The translations under genes were made by a program, and so were the position numbers. From contig NZ_MAEI01000019.1 in assembly GCF_009933255.1 (NCBI RefSeq), positions 9,227-73,226 of the forward strand: DNA of 64,000 nucleotides, read 5' to 3'. Source of the DNA: Enterococcus diestrammenae. Lineage in GTDB: Bacteria; Bacillota; Bacilli; Lactobacillales; Enterococcaceae. Each line of letters opens with the position of its first letter. The first letter of the stretch is position 1. The notes beneath the pieces were generated by a model that was not told the DNA's origin, made no database searches, and worked only from the letters and a program-made list of their open reading frames with translations. This document shows, one piece after another, positions 26,570-35,054 of this stretch.

Positions 26570-27544
26570 TTATTGCAACCCATCATCTGGAAACCGTAAA
26601 GTCACTTGGGTCCCCTCACCGACTGTGGAATCAATCGCAAAAGCAATCCCTAGCTCTTCGCTCACCTGATCCACCAAGTACAGTCCCATCCCTGTGGCCT
26701 CGCCGAACTTACGGCCATTTTCGCCGGTGAAGAAGGGCCGTTTGACTCGTGGCAAATCAGCTGGTGGAATCCCAACACCATGGTCAACAATCCGTAAAAT
26801 AGGAGCGCCTTCAAATCTTGTTCCAGTCAAAGTAACTTTGCTACCAGCCTTTGAGTATTTGATGCTATTGATCAAAATTTGTTCAAGGACAAATTGCAAC
26901 CATTTTTCATCCGAAATCACCACGAGCTTTTCTGAAATTTTCATCTCAGGAAATACTTGGTGTTGGATAAAGAAGTTTTTCTGTTGATTCACTGCGGCAT
27001 TGACCACTTTTTCCAATGAAAGTTGCTGCAATGTAAAATCCTGGGCCACGCCACCGATTAACCGTGCTTCATTTAAAGCTAAGTTAAGGCCACTTTTCAA
27101 ACGTTGCGTCTCCCGCAAAACTTCTACTGAATCCAGTTGATTTTCCTGGGCCATCATTTCCAAAACACTGATTGGGGTCTTCATCTGATGGGTCCAGAGG
27201 TTCATAAAAGTCACTTGTTGTTCCCTCGCACGGGTGGACTGGAGTATCTGATCCTCTTGTTTTTGAAGCAGGCTATTTACCTTATCAAAAATGAGACGAC
27301 TTTCTTTGTCAGTATCCCCTCGCAACAATGCAGAACTTTTTCCCGACAGAAAATCATACCAGCGCCGTTTCCGAAAATAATCCAAGAGAAAACAGCCAAT
27401 CAGCAAGAGAGTGCCCACCGCCAGGAGGTATACTAATAAACGCCAATTTTCACTGTGTGCTAGACCCAGCACCACAATTACAAAAAGCTGAACTGTAAAG
27501 ACTAACAAAAATTGTAGCCAATGGGTCTTCCCATAAAAGGCCAT
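26570..27544 (-). CDS. bceS: BceS-type intramembrane-sensing histidine kinase
   Basis: The 324-residue kinase has two helices (~11-28 and 36-55) joined by only a few residues, so it lacks a sensor domain; BceS kinases receive the signal from their ABC transporter. The phospho-acceptor box is FMNLWTHQMKTPIS with His119, followed by HATPase motifs NSIKYS, DHGVGIP and GEATGMGLYLVDQ. ATG 27544 overlaps the regulator stop by 1 nt (TGATG). Confidence 0.88.
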   Translation of the reverse strand: MAFYGKTHWLQFLLVFTVQLFVIVVLGLAHSENWRLLVYLLAVGTLLLIGCFLLDYFRKRRWYDFLSGKSSALLRGDTDKESRLIFDKVNSLLQKQEDQILQSTRAREQQVTFMNLWTHQMKTPISVLEMMAQENQLDSVEVLRETQRLKSGLNLALNEARLIGGVAQDFTLQQLSLEKVVNAAVNQQKNFFIQHQVFPEMKISEKLVVISDEKWLQFVLEQILINSIKYSKAGSKVTLTGTRFEGAPILRIVDHGVGIPPADLPRVKRPFFTGENGRKFGEATGMGLYLVDQVSEELGIAFAIDSTVGEGTQVTLRFPDDGLQ

Positions 27545-28230
27545 CACCCTTGCCCCCAATCCAATTGGTAGCCTTGGCCCCGCAACGTATGAATCTTAGC
27601 CACCAAGCCCATGTCCTCCAATTTTTTTCGCAAACGCCCCATATTCACAGAAAGCGTATTGTCATCCACGAAACGCTCATCATCCCACAGCTTCATCAAA
27701 AAAGTCTCACGTTTAACTATAGTTGGGGCATTTTCTATCAATAATTCCATCAATTCCCCTTCTTTTTTCGTCAGAAATTCTTTTTTATCGCCATAGCGAA
27801 TTTCTAAACGTTCGGGAAAATACTGTAATTCACGATAGGTCAAAATCCGCTCACCAGCTACCGAGTATTCGCCGTAGGTTCGTCGGAGTTGGCTTTTGAT
27901 TTTAGCAATCAAGATTTCATTGGCAAAAGGTTTCACCAAATAATCATCTCCGCCGTATTCCATCGCCATCACTTGATCCATCGTATGATCTCGAGCAGAC
28001 AAAAAGATGATGGGCAGATTGGATAGCTTTCGCAACTCTCGTGTCCAATAAAAGCCATCAAAATAAGGCAAGTTGATATCCATAAGGACCAAATCCGGCA
28101 TCAATTTACTAAATTCCCCCACTAAATCAGCAAAATCTACCGGAACCGTTACCTCAAATCCATATTTTTCAATAGCCTCTTTTACTACTTTGGCCAGTGC
28201 CTCATCATCTTCAATCAAAAAGATTTTCAT
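27544..28230 (-). CDS. bceR: BceR-type response regulator
   Basis: The 228-residue OmpR-family regulator has acidic residues Glu7-Asp8-Asp9, phospho-acceptor Asp51 in LVLMDINLPYFDG, KPF and a C-terminal winged helix ending LRGQGYQLDW. ATG 28230 was chosen from alignment with the receiver start (MKIFLIEDD); the RBS is weak (GGGGATT). It should activate bceAB downstream. It is divergent from the 67-residue gene at 28382. Confidence 0.86.
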   Translation of the reverse strand: MKIFLIEDDEALAKVVKEAIEKYGFEVTVPVDFADLVGEFSKLMPDLVLMDINLPYFDGFYWTRELRKLSNLPIIFLSARDHTMDQVMAMEYGGDDYLVKPFANEILIAKIKSQLRRTYGEYSVAGERILTYRELQYFPERLEIRYGDKKEFLTKKEGELMELLIENAPTIVKRETFLMKLWDDERFVDDNTLSVNMGRLRKKLEDMGLVAKIHTLRGQGYQLDWGQG

Positions 28231-28381
28231 ATTCAATCCCCATTTCTCAGAGCCGTTTCCTTGTTTCATTCTACCAAATCTTCGAATGCTTTTGGTTATC
28301 CTTTTTCACGAGTATACCAACAACCATTATTTGCGAAAGCGAGGTATACTATTACTAACAAAAAGAAAGAAGGTCTTTTTC

Positions 28382-28585
28382 ATGTTAGAAATTCACTATA
28401 TTCCTGTCGGTGGTGCTGAGAAAGTCAAAACCTATGAGACGGCAAATGCCTTTTTAGCGGCCCAATATTTGGAAGTCCCTGAACTGCAAGACAACTCCCG
28501 TGTGACAAAAGTCTTGTTGGATGGGGAAGCGGTTGAGCTACAAGATAAGACGGTCGCCGGTCTCTTTGATTATCTAAACCACTAA
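28382..28585 (+). CDS. Small conserved protein (DUF4649-like?)
   Basis: The 67-residue protein (MLEIHYIPVGGAEKVKTYETANAFLAAQYLE...) is acidic and soluble, with alternating beta-strand and helix patterns. It resembles short Lactobacillales proteins that I associate with DUF4649, though this is uncertain. AAGAAGG lies 7 nt before ATG, and TATACT (28353-28358) may be its -10. It is monocistronic with a terminator at 28704. Confidence 0.6.
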   Translation: MLEIHYIPVGGAEKVKTYETANAFLAAQYLEVPELQDNSRVTKVLLDGEAVELQDKTVAGLFDYLNH

Positions 28586-28703
28586 TTTCTTGAAAAACAT
28601 CCCCATTAAATAAGATAATTTTTATGAGTTGTCTTAGGACTTAGCTAGTCATAGGCTGCCTTCGTTTCATTATTGAAAGGTAGCCATTTTATTTTTAGTC
28701 TAA

Positions 28704-28748
28704 AAAAGCAGTCGTCTTTTCGTTGTGGAAAAGCCGACTGCTTTTTTT
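28704..28748 (+). terminator. Intrinsic terminator
   Basis: AAAAGCAGTCG and CGACTGCTTTT with T-tract, downstream of the 67-residue gene. The rest of the gap to 29027 is AT-rich and shows nothing I can name. Confidence 0.9.
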
Positions 28749-29027
28749 ATTACGTAAAACAGATTTTTTTGTGGATAACTTCGGTAAATAACACAAAATT
28801 TGTTTCATGTTCCGTGAAAACATAGAACCATCAATCTTTTTGATCTTTAAGATACTTTTTGAAAAAAATCCTCAAACTATTGACATCTGCAAAGTTACAA
28901 AACTAAAGTCAAAAAATAGAGTTATTTTATTTGCTAGCGTTTCACAAAAAGGAAATGTTTCATATTTGAAAGCGTCTCATTCTTTCCAGCCTAATTAGGA
29001 CTTCTTTCAGAAAATATTTTTGTTCTA

Positions 29028-29518
29028 TCAAAGCAGCTCTTTTTCCATCACCAATAACCGACCTTGAGGTGAATCTTGCTGAGAAACCTCAATGAAGCCT
29101 TGTTTTTGCCACATCTTCTGACCAATTCCATTACTCTGATAGACGCCTAAACGTAGCTTGGACTGGCCTTTTTCCCGGCACCTTTTCTCAACTTGTTGGT
29201 AACAAAAAGTGCCTAACCCTTGATGTCGTACCCTTGGGTGAAAAACCATCAAGCCGAGTATCGTCGTCTCTTCTTGGGGATAGTCATGTAACAAATCAAT
29301 CAATCCCACTAGCTGACCAACTTTCATCACCGCAAAAACTTCTTTGTCGGCAAGGTCCGTATCCGGTGGAAGGTCATAAAACAAGTCATGTTCGACTTCT
29401 TCAATCGTCGGTTGCTGCTTTTGCCAGTGGCTAAAATAATCCAAGCAACTCATCATCAGTTCATAAACCGCTGGACTCTGACTAGCAGCTATTTTGACTA
29501 GCTCATTTCCTGATTCAT
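29028..29518 (-). pseudogene. GNAT acetyltransferase with frameshifted start
   Basis: The intact part (ATG 29456) gives 142 residues with GNAT motif 'VFHPRVRHQGLGTFCYQQVE' and 'QKMWQKQGF'. The same frame continues upstream as '...NELVKIAASQSPAVYELMMSCLDYF', a natural GNAT N-terminus, but has no start codon there. The aminotransferase stop carries a coupled ATG (ATGA, 29518) that begins MNQEM in another frame. One base lost near 29503 would explain this. The gene may be inactive, be translated from 29456 without its first strand, or contain a sequence error. Confidence 0.6.
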
Positions 29519-30687
29519 TTTGTGTTTGCCATATAGGCGGCCAAGCGGGTCATCGCCTCTTTTAAAGAAGCCATCTCAGCAGCATAACTAACCCGTACAT
29601 AGCCTTCTCCTTCAATTCCAAAGGCGACACCCGGAATTACAGCTAATTTATTTTTTTCCGCCAAATCCACACAAAAAGCCATCGAATCTTGTAAGTAACC
29701 TGCTGGAATTTTGGCAAAAAGGTAAAACGCTCCTGCTGGTTTTGCCACTTCAAAGCCCAATTGCGACATCTCATCGTAAACAAAGTCCCGGCGTTTACGG
29801 TATTCTTCTTTCATGACTGCTGCATCGAGAAGCCCTGCTGTCAGAGCTTCCACCGCCGCTTTTTGGGAAATCGTAGAAGCTGCCGTCACCAAATATTGAT
29901 GGACTTTGATGATTTGGGCAGTCAAGCTTTCCGGTGCGAAGATAAACCCAATCCGCCAGCCCGTCATCGCATGGGATTTAGACAAGCCGTTGATCAAGAT
30001 CGTCTGCTCAGGAATAAACTCAGCGATAGAAACATGAGTCTGGTCATAGCTCAACTCGCTATAGACTTCATCACTGATGACAAAGACCGGATACTTTTTC
30101 AAAACCTCAGCTAGTGCTTGGACTTCCTCGCGGTTATAGGTCACACCGGTGGGATTGCTAGGATAATTCAAAATCACCGCTTTGACCTTGTCCCCTTGTT
30201 CTTGCAAAGTCGTTTCTAAAACTTCCGGCGACAAGACAAAACCATTGTTGGTGGTATCCATATAGACTGCCTCTGCACCGGCTAGGGTGATGACTGGTTC
30301 ATACCCAGGATAAATTGGTGCCGGTAGCAAGACTTTATCACCGGCTTCTAACATGGAGAGTAGCGCAGCCGAGATGGCCTCTGTCGCCCCCACCGTCACC
30401 AAGATTTCCTTTTGTGGATGATAGCTTAAGCCATAGCGTTCTTTCAAATAATAGGCCGCAGCTTCTCTGACATCAGTCAGTCCTGCCATCCCGCTATAGT
30501 GACTAAAATTTTCAGTAATCGCCTGACGTCCGGCTTCTTTGACATGTTCTGGCGTATTAAAATCCGGCTCTCCTAAAGTTAACTTCAACATCCCGTCGAT
30601 TCCCGACACTCGTTCATCAAACTGTCGAATCAAAGAAACGGCAATTTTGTAGACTTGTTGATTGAAACGTTCTGTTAATGGCTGCAT
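29515..30687 (-). CDS. PLP-dependent class I/II aminotransferase
   Basis: The 390-residue fold-type I aminotransferase has LGEPDFNTPEHV near the N-terminus, NYPSNPTG, the PLP contact ISDEVYSELSY and the Schiff-base lysine Lys237 in GLSKSHAMTGWRIGF. It resembles the PatA/AraT group that acts on aspartate, aromatic or N-acetyl-LL-DAP substrates; I cannot decide which. ATG 30687 has AAGGAG 9 nt upstream. The GNAT start originally overlapped its stop. Confidence 0.88.
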   Translation of the reverse strand: MQPLTERFNQQVYKIAVSLIRQFDERVSGIDGMLKLTLGEPDFNTPEHVKEAGRQAITENFSHYSGMAGLTDVREAAAYYLKERYGLSYHPQKEILVTVGATEAISAALLSMLEAGDKVLLPAPIYPGYEPVITLAGAEAVYMDTTNNGFVLSPEVLETTLQEQGDKVKAVILNYPSNPTGVTYNREEVQALAEVLKKYPVFVISDEVYSELSYDQTHVSIAEFIPEQTILINGLSKSHAMTGWRIGFIFAPESLTAQIIKVHQYLVTAASTISQKAAVEALTAGLLDAAVMKEEYRKRRDFVYDEMSQLGFEVAKPAGAFYLFAKIPAGYLQDSMAFCVDLAEKNKLAVIPGVAFGIEGEGYVRVSYAAEMASLKEAMTRLAAYMANTK

Positions 30688-30713
30688 ATCCAACGGCTCC
30701 TTTTTGATTACAC

Positions 30714-30754
30714 GTTACTGTTATTCATCAGTGACGCCCTCAATTATTTTGAGG
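30714..30754 (-). promoter_or_regulatory. Two adjacent hairpins upstream of the aminotransferase
   Basis: CCTCAA/TTGAGG (30738-30754) and GTCACTG/CAGTAAC (30714-30735) stand back to back in the leader, 27 nt before the ATG. No T-tract follows. This may be a leader control element. The rest of the 385-bp gap holds the promoter at 31010 and nothing else clear. Confidence 0.4.
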
Positions 30755-31009
30755 TCCTTTTGTACAATCCTATCACACTCTTAACATTCAAAAAAGCCAA
30801 AGACTAACAAAAGAAACCACATAAGACTTTGATGTTCGCATTTTCGCGAGTCTCCGGAAGGCGAGTTTTCCGTTTATTTTTAACGGCTTAAAATCCACGA
30901 AATCAAAGGCTCATCTTCTGCTCTTTTAGCCAACACAAATGTTATCTTTCATTTTTAGAAGAAGTCACTAAAAAAAATCTAATCTTTCTGAAAAATATTA
31001 AAATGTGGA

Positions 31010-31038
31010 TTGCTACTAATTTTAAATGGTCGTAAAAT
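31010..31038 (+). promoter_or_regulatory. Promoter of the 130-residue membrane protein
   Basis: -35 TTGCTA, 17-bp spacer, -10 TAAAAT, 35 bp before ATG. Confidence 0.65.
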
Positions 31039-31072
31039 GAAAATGAAATAACACATATCTAGGAGGTGTACC

Positions 31073-31465
31073 ATGTTAAAACAACTTTATCGTCTGCCGC
31101 TTATGTTATTTATGATTCCTTTTGTTTACTTGTCGCTTTGGTTAGATACATACTTCCAGTCAGTCCTTGGTTTTTTCTTTTCATTGGTTTTGGCTGTGTT
31201 GCTAGGTTTTTATTTTAAGGCCTCGAAGCAACTGCACTTATGGGCCGTCGGTAATATCGTCAGCACCATCATTTCCTTATTGCTACAGCACCAACATCCA
31301 GAATGGCATTTTCATTACCAGCCCTTTAACCCCACCCTTTTAGTATTGTCTCTTTCCTTGCTTTACTTGATTCCGCAGCTATTCGGAATCTTTTGGGCCA
31401 AAGTCTTGCGGATCAATCTGGCCCAAGATAATCAAAAATACAAATTCATTTTTATGAAAAAATGA
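31073..31465 (+). CDS. Membrane protein, unknown
   Basis: The 130-residue protein has four hydrophobic helices (~8-25, 29-47, 57-70, 88-108) with a His-rich loop (LLQHQHPEWHFHYQ) between the third and fourth, and a basic tail. No family recognised. AGGAGG lies 6 nt before ATG and the promoter is good. It is monocistronic and convergent with the Phd/YefM-like gene through a shared terminator. Confidence 0.65.
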   Translation: MLKQLYRLPLMLFMIPFVYLSLWLDTYFQSVLGFFFSLVLAVLLGFYFKASKQLHLWAVGNIVSTIISLLLQHQHPEWHFHYQPFNPTLLVLSLSLLYLIPQLFGIFWAKVLRINLAQDNQKYKFIFMKK

Positions 31466-31471
31466 CCGTTA

Positions 31472-31507
31472 AAAAACCCCCGAGCCTAGATTGGTTCGGG
31501 GATTTTT
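31472..31507. terminator. Bidirectional terminator
   Basis: AAAAACCCCCGA and TCGGGGATTTTT arms, A/T-rich on both sides, between two convergent genes. Confidence 0.85.
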
Positions 31508-31509
31508 GA

Positions 31510-32028
31510 TTACTGGATATCTTTCAAATGAATCTTTTTAATGATCAGCTTATCAAACATCGTGCCTTGATTATCTTGTTCGCCGATGACCTCAGCCACA
31601 ACATTTTTGCCATCATGTTTTTTGCGGAGTTGGTAGATGATTTTGCCGGTTTGCTTCAGCTCAGTCACCATGTCCACTACTCCACCAAAGCCAGTTTTAC
31701 GGGTTATGAAACCTAGTGCGACCATCCGTTCATCCAAATTTTTAGCCGAGATCGTAGCACCGGTAATCAACGCTTCTCTCATCACATTTAGAAATTCGTC
31801 TAAGCCATCCACGGTGCCGATCTCATCTTCCACCGGTTCAGGGCGACTGTGGAGTTCCTGTAAGAGGTTTTCGTACTGCTCTTGCGTCAGCATGACACCA
31901 GCGACTTTTTCCCGATTAAACACGTAAACAGCGGTCCCTGCTTGCCGTGCTTGCTCAAAAACATCCATCGGTGATTTTTTGACCTCGGTAATCGATGTTG
32001 TCGGTACTTCTAACTTCTTCAGTTCCAT
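31510..32028 (-). CDS. Phd/YefM-like protein with C-terminal extension, no toxin partner
   Basis: The 172-residue protein has an N-terminal Phd/YefM-like region: 'SPMDVFEQARQAGTAVYVFNREKVAGVMLTQEQYENL' (~20-56), the DNA-binding fold of type II antitoxins. An acidic linker and a ~90-residue basic domain follow (MVALGFITRKTGFGGVVDMV ... IIKKIHLKDI). Ordinary antitoxins are ~80-90 residues, so this is about twice the size. No toxin-sized gene lies beside it. It may be a stand-alone regulator. ATG 32028 follows AGGAG; the upstream frame has no RBS. Confidence 0.6.
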   Translation of the reverse strand: MELKKLEVPTTSITEVKKSPMDVFEQARQAGTAVYVFNREKVAGVMLTQEQYENLLQELHSRPEPVEDEIGTVDGLDEFLNVMREALITGATISAKNLDERMVALGFITRKTGFGGVVDMVTELKQTGKIIYQLRKKHDGKNVVAEVIGEQDNQGTMFDKLIIKKIHLKDIQ

Positions 32029-32208
32029 TCCAGTCACTCCTATATCTATCTGAGGCGCCAAACCGCGTCCTCCCTAACTTAGCAGTGGCTCATCCGGCCA
32101 CCACTGCACAAACTTCAATGGTCACATTATATCATAAACTCGCTGTTTCACCACCTACTACTGGCAAAAAAACACCACCCACAACTCGCACTTTGCTAGG
32201 AAGACGAG

Positions 32209-34500
32209 CTAATCTCGCTTGATTTTTAACGTCAAGGCATTGATTGCGACAATCACAGTACTCAAGCTCATCAAAATCGCCCCCACCGCTGGATTCAAAA
32301 CAATTCCAATTGGAGCTAAAATCCCCGCTGCTAAAGGAATGGCAAAAATATTGTAACCAGCCCCCCACCAGAGGTTTTGAATCATTTTTTTGCGAGTTTG
32401 TTGGGCCAAGTCAAGGAAATGTAAAATATCTTCTGGGTTGGAATTGGTCAATACTACATCAGCTGAGTCAATCGCAACATCAGTCCCCGCACCAATGGCT
32501 ATCCCGACGGTAGCACGAGCCAGACTAGGCGCGTCATTAATGCCATCACCAACCATGGCTACTCGTTTGCCAGCTTTCGTCAGATCAGCAATAACCGTTT
32601 CTTTGCCATCTGGTAGCAGTTCAGCATGAAAACGAGTCACCCCTAAATAATTCGCCACAGCGCTAGCAGCATGTTGGTTATCACCAGTCAGCATCACCGG
32701 CTCAATCCCACGATCTTGCAGTGCTTTAATGAAGGCTTTGGCATTGGGTTTGATTTGGTCTCCCAAGGCAATCAAGGCCACCAAGTCATCATCGGCTAAC
32801 AAGTAACTGATGGTATTGCCTTGCTCTTGGTAACGAGTGATTTTAGCGGTAGGAACCTGGAGCGTCAACCGTTGCAATTCTTTTTCATTGACGATTTTGA
32901 TTGACTTGCCATCAACACCCCCTGCTAACCCTACGCCAGAAATATTTTTTACATTCTCAGCTGTAGCCGGTTGGACCTTTTGTTCTTTGATATACTTCAT
33001 GATTCCAGTAGCGATGGGATGATTGGCGGAAGCCTCCAAGGCCCCAAGCCACGATAGAAGTTTCTCATCATTATAAGTGGTGCTAAGATTTTCAAAACCG
33101 GTTACTGCAAAAGTGCCCGCTGTCAATGTCCCAGTCTTATCTAACAACACCATATCTAAATCATGGGCGTTTTCCAACGCATTGCGGTTTTTCAATAGCA
33201 AGCCATTTTTAGCAGCAATCGAAGTCGAGCGGGCCACCACCAATGGAATCGCCAACCCCAAAGCATGGGGACAGGCTATCACAAAGACAGTTACCATGCG
33301 ATCCATTGCGGTTGGTAAATCAGCCACTAACAACCAAATAATAAAGGCCAACACCCCCACTGCTAAAGCGACATAAAAGAGCCATTTAGCCACTTTGTCC
33401 GCTAAACTTTCTAGCTGTGATTTTTCTGATTGAGCTCGCCGCACCATCTCCATCACTTTGGCTAAATAACCTGTCTCGCCAGTCCCGGTAACCTGGATCC
33501 GAATCGTCCCGTTCCCGTTTACCGAGCCCCCGATAACCTTGTCCCCTACTTGCTTTTTCACGCCGCGGGATTCACCAGTTATAGCGGACTCATCGACGGT
33601 GGTAGTACCTTCTTCAATCACACCATCGGTCGGCATCTTATCACCTGCTCGTACCAGAAGATGATCTGCTGCTTGAACTTCTTGTAAAGAAACTTTTTCT
33701 TCCTTGCCCTCCTTGGTCAGACGAATCACCGTATCCGGCAATAACTCTGCCAATTTTTGCAAAGCATTACTTGCATTTGAAACAGCACTCATTTCAATCC
33801 AGTGGCCCAAAAGCATAATGACAATCAAGGTTGCCAGTTCCCAGAAGAAATCCATCACATGGGCACCATGGAGGAAATGATTGGCTACAAACGCATAGAG
33901 ACTATACAGATAGGAAACAGTAATCCCCATCGCAATCAACGTCATCATCGCTGGGCTTTTTTGCTTCAGTTCCATCTTTGCCCCAGCCAAAAACGGTTGG
34001 CCGCCATAGCAAAAGAGCACCGTCGCTAAAATCAATACCACCCAATCAGATCCTGGGAAGGTAAACTGAAATGGCAAATCAATTCCCATCATAGGAGACA
34101 AAAAAATTATCGGAATCGCCAAAACTAGCGACAACCAAAATTTTTGCTTGAAGTTTCCCATGTGCATCGAGTGGTCCATCCCCCCCATGTCATGATCCAT
34201 GTGGTTCATATCATGATGGGTCATCTGGCTGTGATCCATTTTGCTGTGGTCCATTCCTGACATGTCTTCGTGATGGTGCATGTCGTTGTGATTCATTTTG
34301 CTATGGTCCATTTCGGCCATATCTTCCTGATGGTGCATGTCGCCGTGATTCATTTTGCTATGGTCCATTTCGGCCATCTCTTCCTGATGGTGCATGTCGC
34401 CGTGATTCATTTTGCTATGGTCCATTTCGGCCATCTCTTGCCCATTTGATTTGCGAGGAGTTGTTTCCTTTGCTCGCTGCTTAGCTAGCTTTTCAGACAT
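32209..34500 (-). CDS. copB: Copper-exporting P1B-type ATPase CopB
   Basis: The 763-residue ATPase has a His/Met-rich N-terminus with four 19-residue repeats (~22-97) instead of a CxxC domain. The CopB-type CPH motif stands in VIACPHALGLA, followed by DKTGTLTAG, TGES and GDGINDAP. CopB exports Cu(I)/Ag(I) in E. hirae. ATG 34500 has AAAGGG 8 nt upstream; a start 11 codons earlier lacks an RBS. Unlike E. hirae copYZAB, copB is separated from copA by 867 bp of repeats. Confidence 0.93.
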   Translation of the reverse strand: MSEKLAKQRAKETTPRKSNGQEMAEMDHSKMNHGDMHHQEEMAEMDHSKMNHGDMHHQEDMAEMDHSKMNHNDMHHHEDMSGMDHSKMDHSQMTHHDMNHMDHDMGGMDHSMHMGNFKQKFWLSLVLAIPIIFLSPMMGIDLPFQFTFPGSDWVVLILATVLFCYGGQPFLAGAKMELKQKSPAMMTLIAMGITVSYLYSLYAFVANHFLHGAHVMDFFWELATLIVIMLLGHWIEMSAVSNASNALQKLAELLPDTVIRLTKEGKEEKVSLQEVQAADHLLVRAGDKMPTDGVIEEGTTTVDESAITGESRGVKKQVGDKVIGGSVNGNGTIRIQVTGTGETGYLAKVMEMVRRAQSEKSQLESLADKVAKWLFYVALAVGVLAFIIWLLVADLPTAMDRMVTVFVIACPHALGLAIPLVVARSTSIAAKNGLLLKNRNALENAHDLDMVLLDKTGTLTAGTFAVTGFENLSTTYNDEKLLSWLGALEASANHPIATGIMKYIKEQKVQPATAENVKNISGVGLAGGVDGKSIKIVNEKELQRLTLQVPTAKITRYQEQGNTISYLLADDDLVALIALGDQIKPNAKAFIKALQDRGIEPVMLTGDNQHAASAVANYLGVTRFHAELLPDGKETVIADLTKAGKRVAMVGDGINDAPSLARATVGIAIGAGTDVAIDSADVVLTNSNPEDILHFLDLAQQTRKKMIQNLWWGAGYNIFAIPLAAGILAPIGIVLNPAVGAILMSLSTVIVAINALTLKIKRD
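34210..34437 (-). repeat. Four 57-bp tandem repeats encoding His/Met-rich units in CopB
   Basis: The unit translates as EMAEMDHSKMNHGDMHHQE. Copies 1 and 2 are identical at the protein level, copy 3 differs at three positions, copy 4 is more divergent. Near-identical DNA copies can change in number by slippage or recombination, altering metal-binding capacity. Confidence 0.85.
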
Positions 34501-34600
34501 TGCCAACACCCTTTCTTTACTTTCATCTTTCATCGTAACAACAAATCAAGAAAAGTGAAACGAACTTGTTTAGCATTTAAAGCTAAGTGTCCTTTGATTT

Positions 34601-34640
34601 GGTATGACAAAATTGTCTCAAGTACAAAGTCGGTCATACC
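34601..34640. promoter_or_regulatory. Inverted repeat upstream of copB
   Basis: GGTATGAC (34601-34608) and GTCATACC (34633-34640) are perfect inverted arms with 24 bp between, containing a second small inverted repeat GACAA/TTGTC. It lies 101-140 bp upstream of the copB ATG. It is not a TACAnnTGTA cop box. Operator function is only a guess. Confidence 0.35.
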
Positions 34641-34733
34641 TTAATCTAATAAAAAAGTCGGCCGGTCTTGCTTCCGGAGAATGCCTCGGGTGGTAGTGAG
34701 ACCGGTAAATGCCAACTAAAGAACCGTTGTCAT

Positions 34734-34780
34734 TTTGCTAGCTCATCTTAGCGATTTCTGCTTAGATGAACTGTATGCGT
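34734..34780 (+). repeat. Short hairpin repeat, copy F1
   Basis: TTTGCTAGCTCATCTTAGC then GATTTCT then GCTTAGATGAACTGTATGCG. CATCT pairs with AGATG. Copy F2 has CACCT with AGGTG, a compensatory pair. Confidence 0.8.
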
Positions 34781-34854
34781 CATGCTTCTGATAGCTCCTT
34801 GCCGAAGTCAAACTTGTTGTAAGTCCAACAAAATCGTTGGACAACGACAAGTAA

Positions 34855-34900
34855 TTTGCTAGCTCACCTTAGCGATTTCTGCTTAGGTGAACTGTATGCG
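34855..34900 (+). repeat. Short hairpin repeat, copy F2
   Basis: Same 46-nt sequence as F1 except CACCT/AGGTG in the stem, about 120 bp downstream and in the same orientation. Confidence 0.8.
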
Positions 34901-35054
34901 ATATGCTCCTTTAGCCCTCGGACATCCTCGACACTACTACCGAGACATTCTCCTCCAGCAGGTCCGGCCTGTTTTATCGATAAGCGCCTTATTCCCTCTG
35001 CTTCGTAAATCTAGCAATTATTTTCTTGTAGGGAAGCAGATGTATCATGAAAAA

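Larger units (their letters stand above)
34651..34973 (-). repeat. Large palindromic element ending in a T-tract
   Basis: Terminal arms of about 39 bp pair over most of their length: GGCCGGTCTTGCT...GGAGAATG.CTCGG (34660-34698) with its complement at 34932-34969. On the minus strand the distal arm runs into T6 (34651-34656), so the whole element could end the copYZA transcript. It contains two direct copies of a short hairpin repeat and a CTTGT...ACAAG hairpin (34813-34851). No protein is encoded. Confidence 0.75.

Noticed and set aside
28965..28980. Possible CcpA cre site (TTGAAAGCGTCTCAT)
   Set aside because: Two required positions do not match the consensus and no gene start is near.
28807..28998. 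63-codon open frame on the plus strand after the 28704 terminator
   Set aside because: AT-rich, no RBS, Lys/Ile/Phe-rich composition typical of non-coding DNA.
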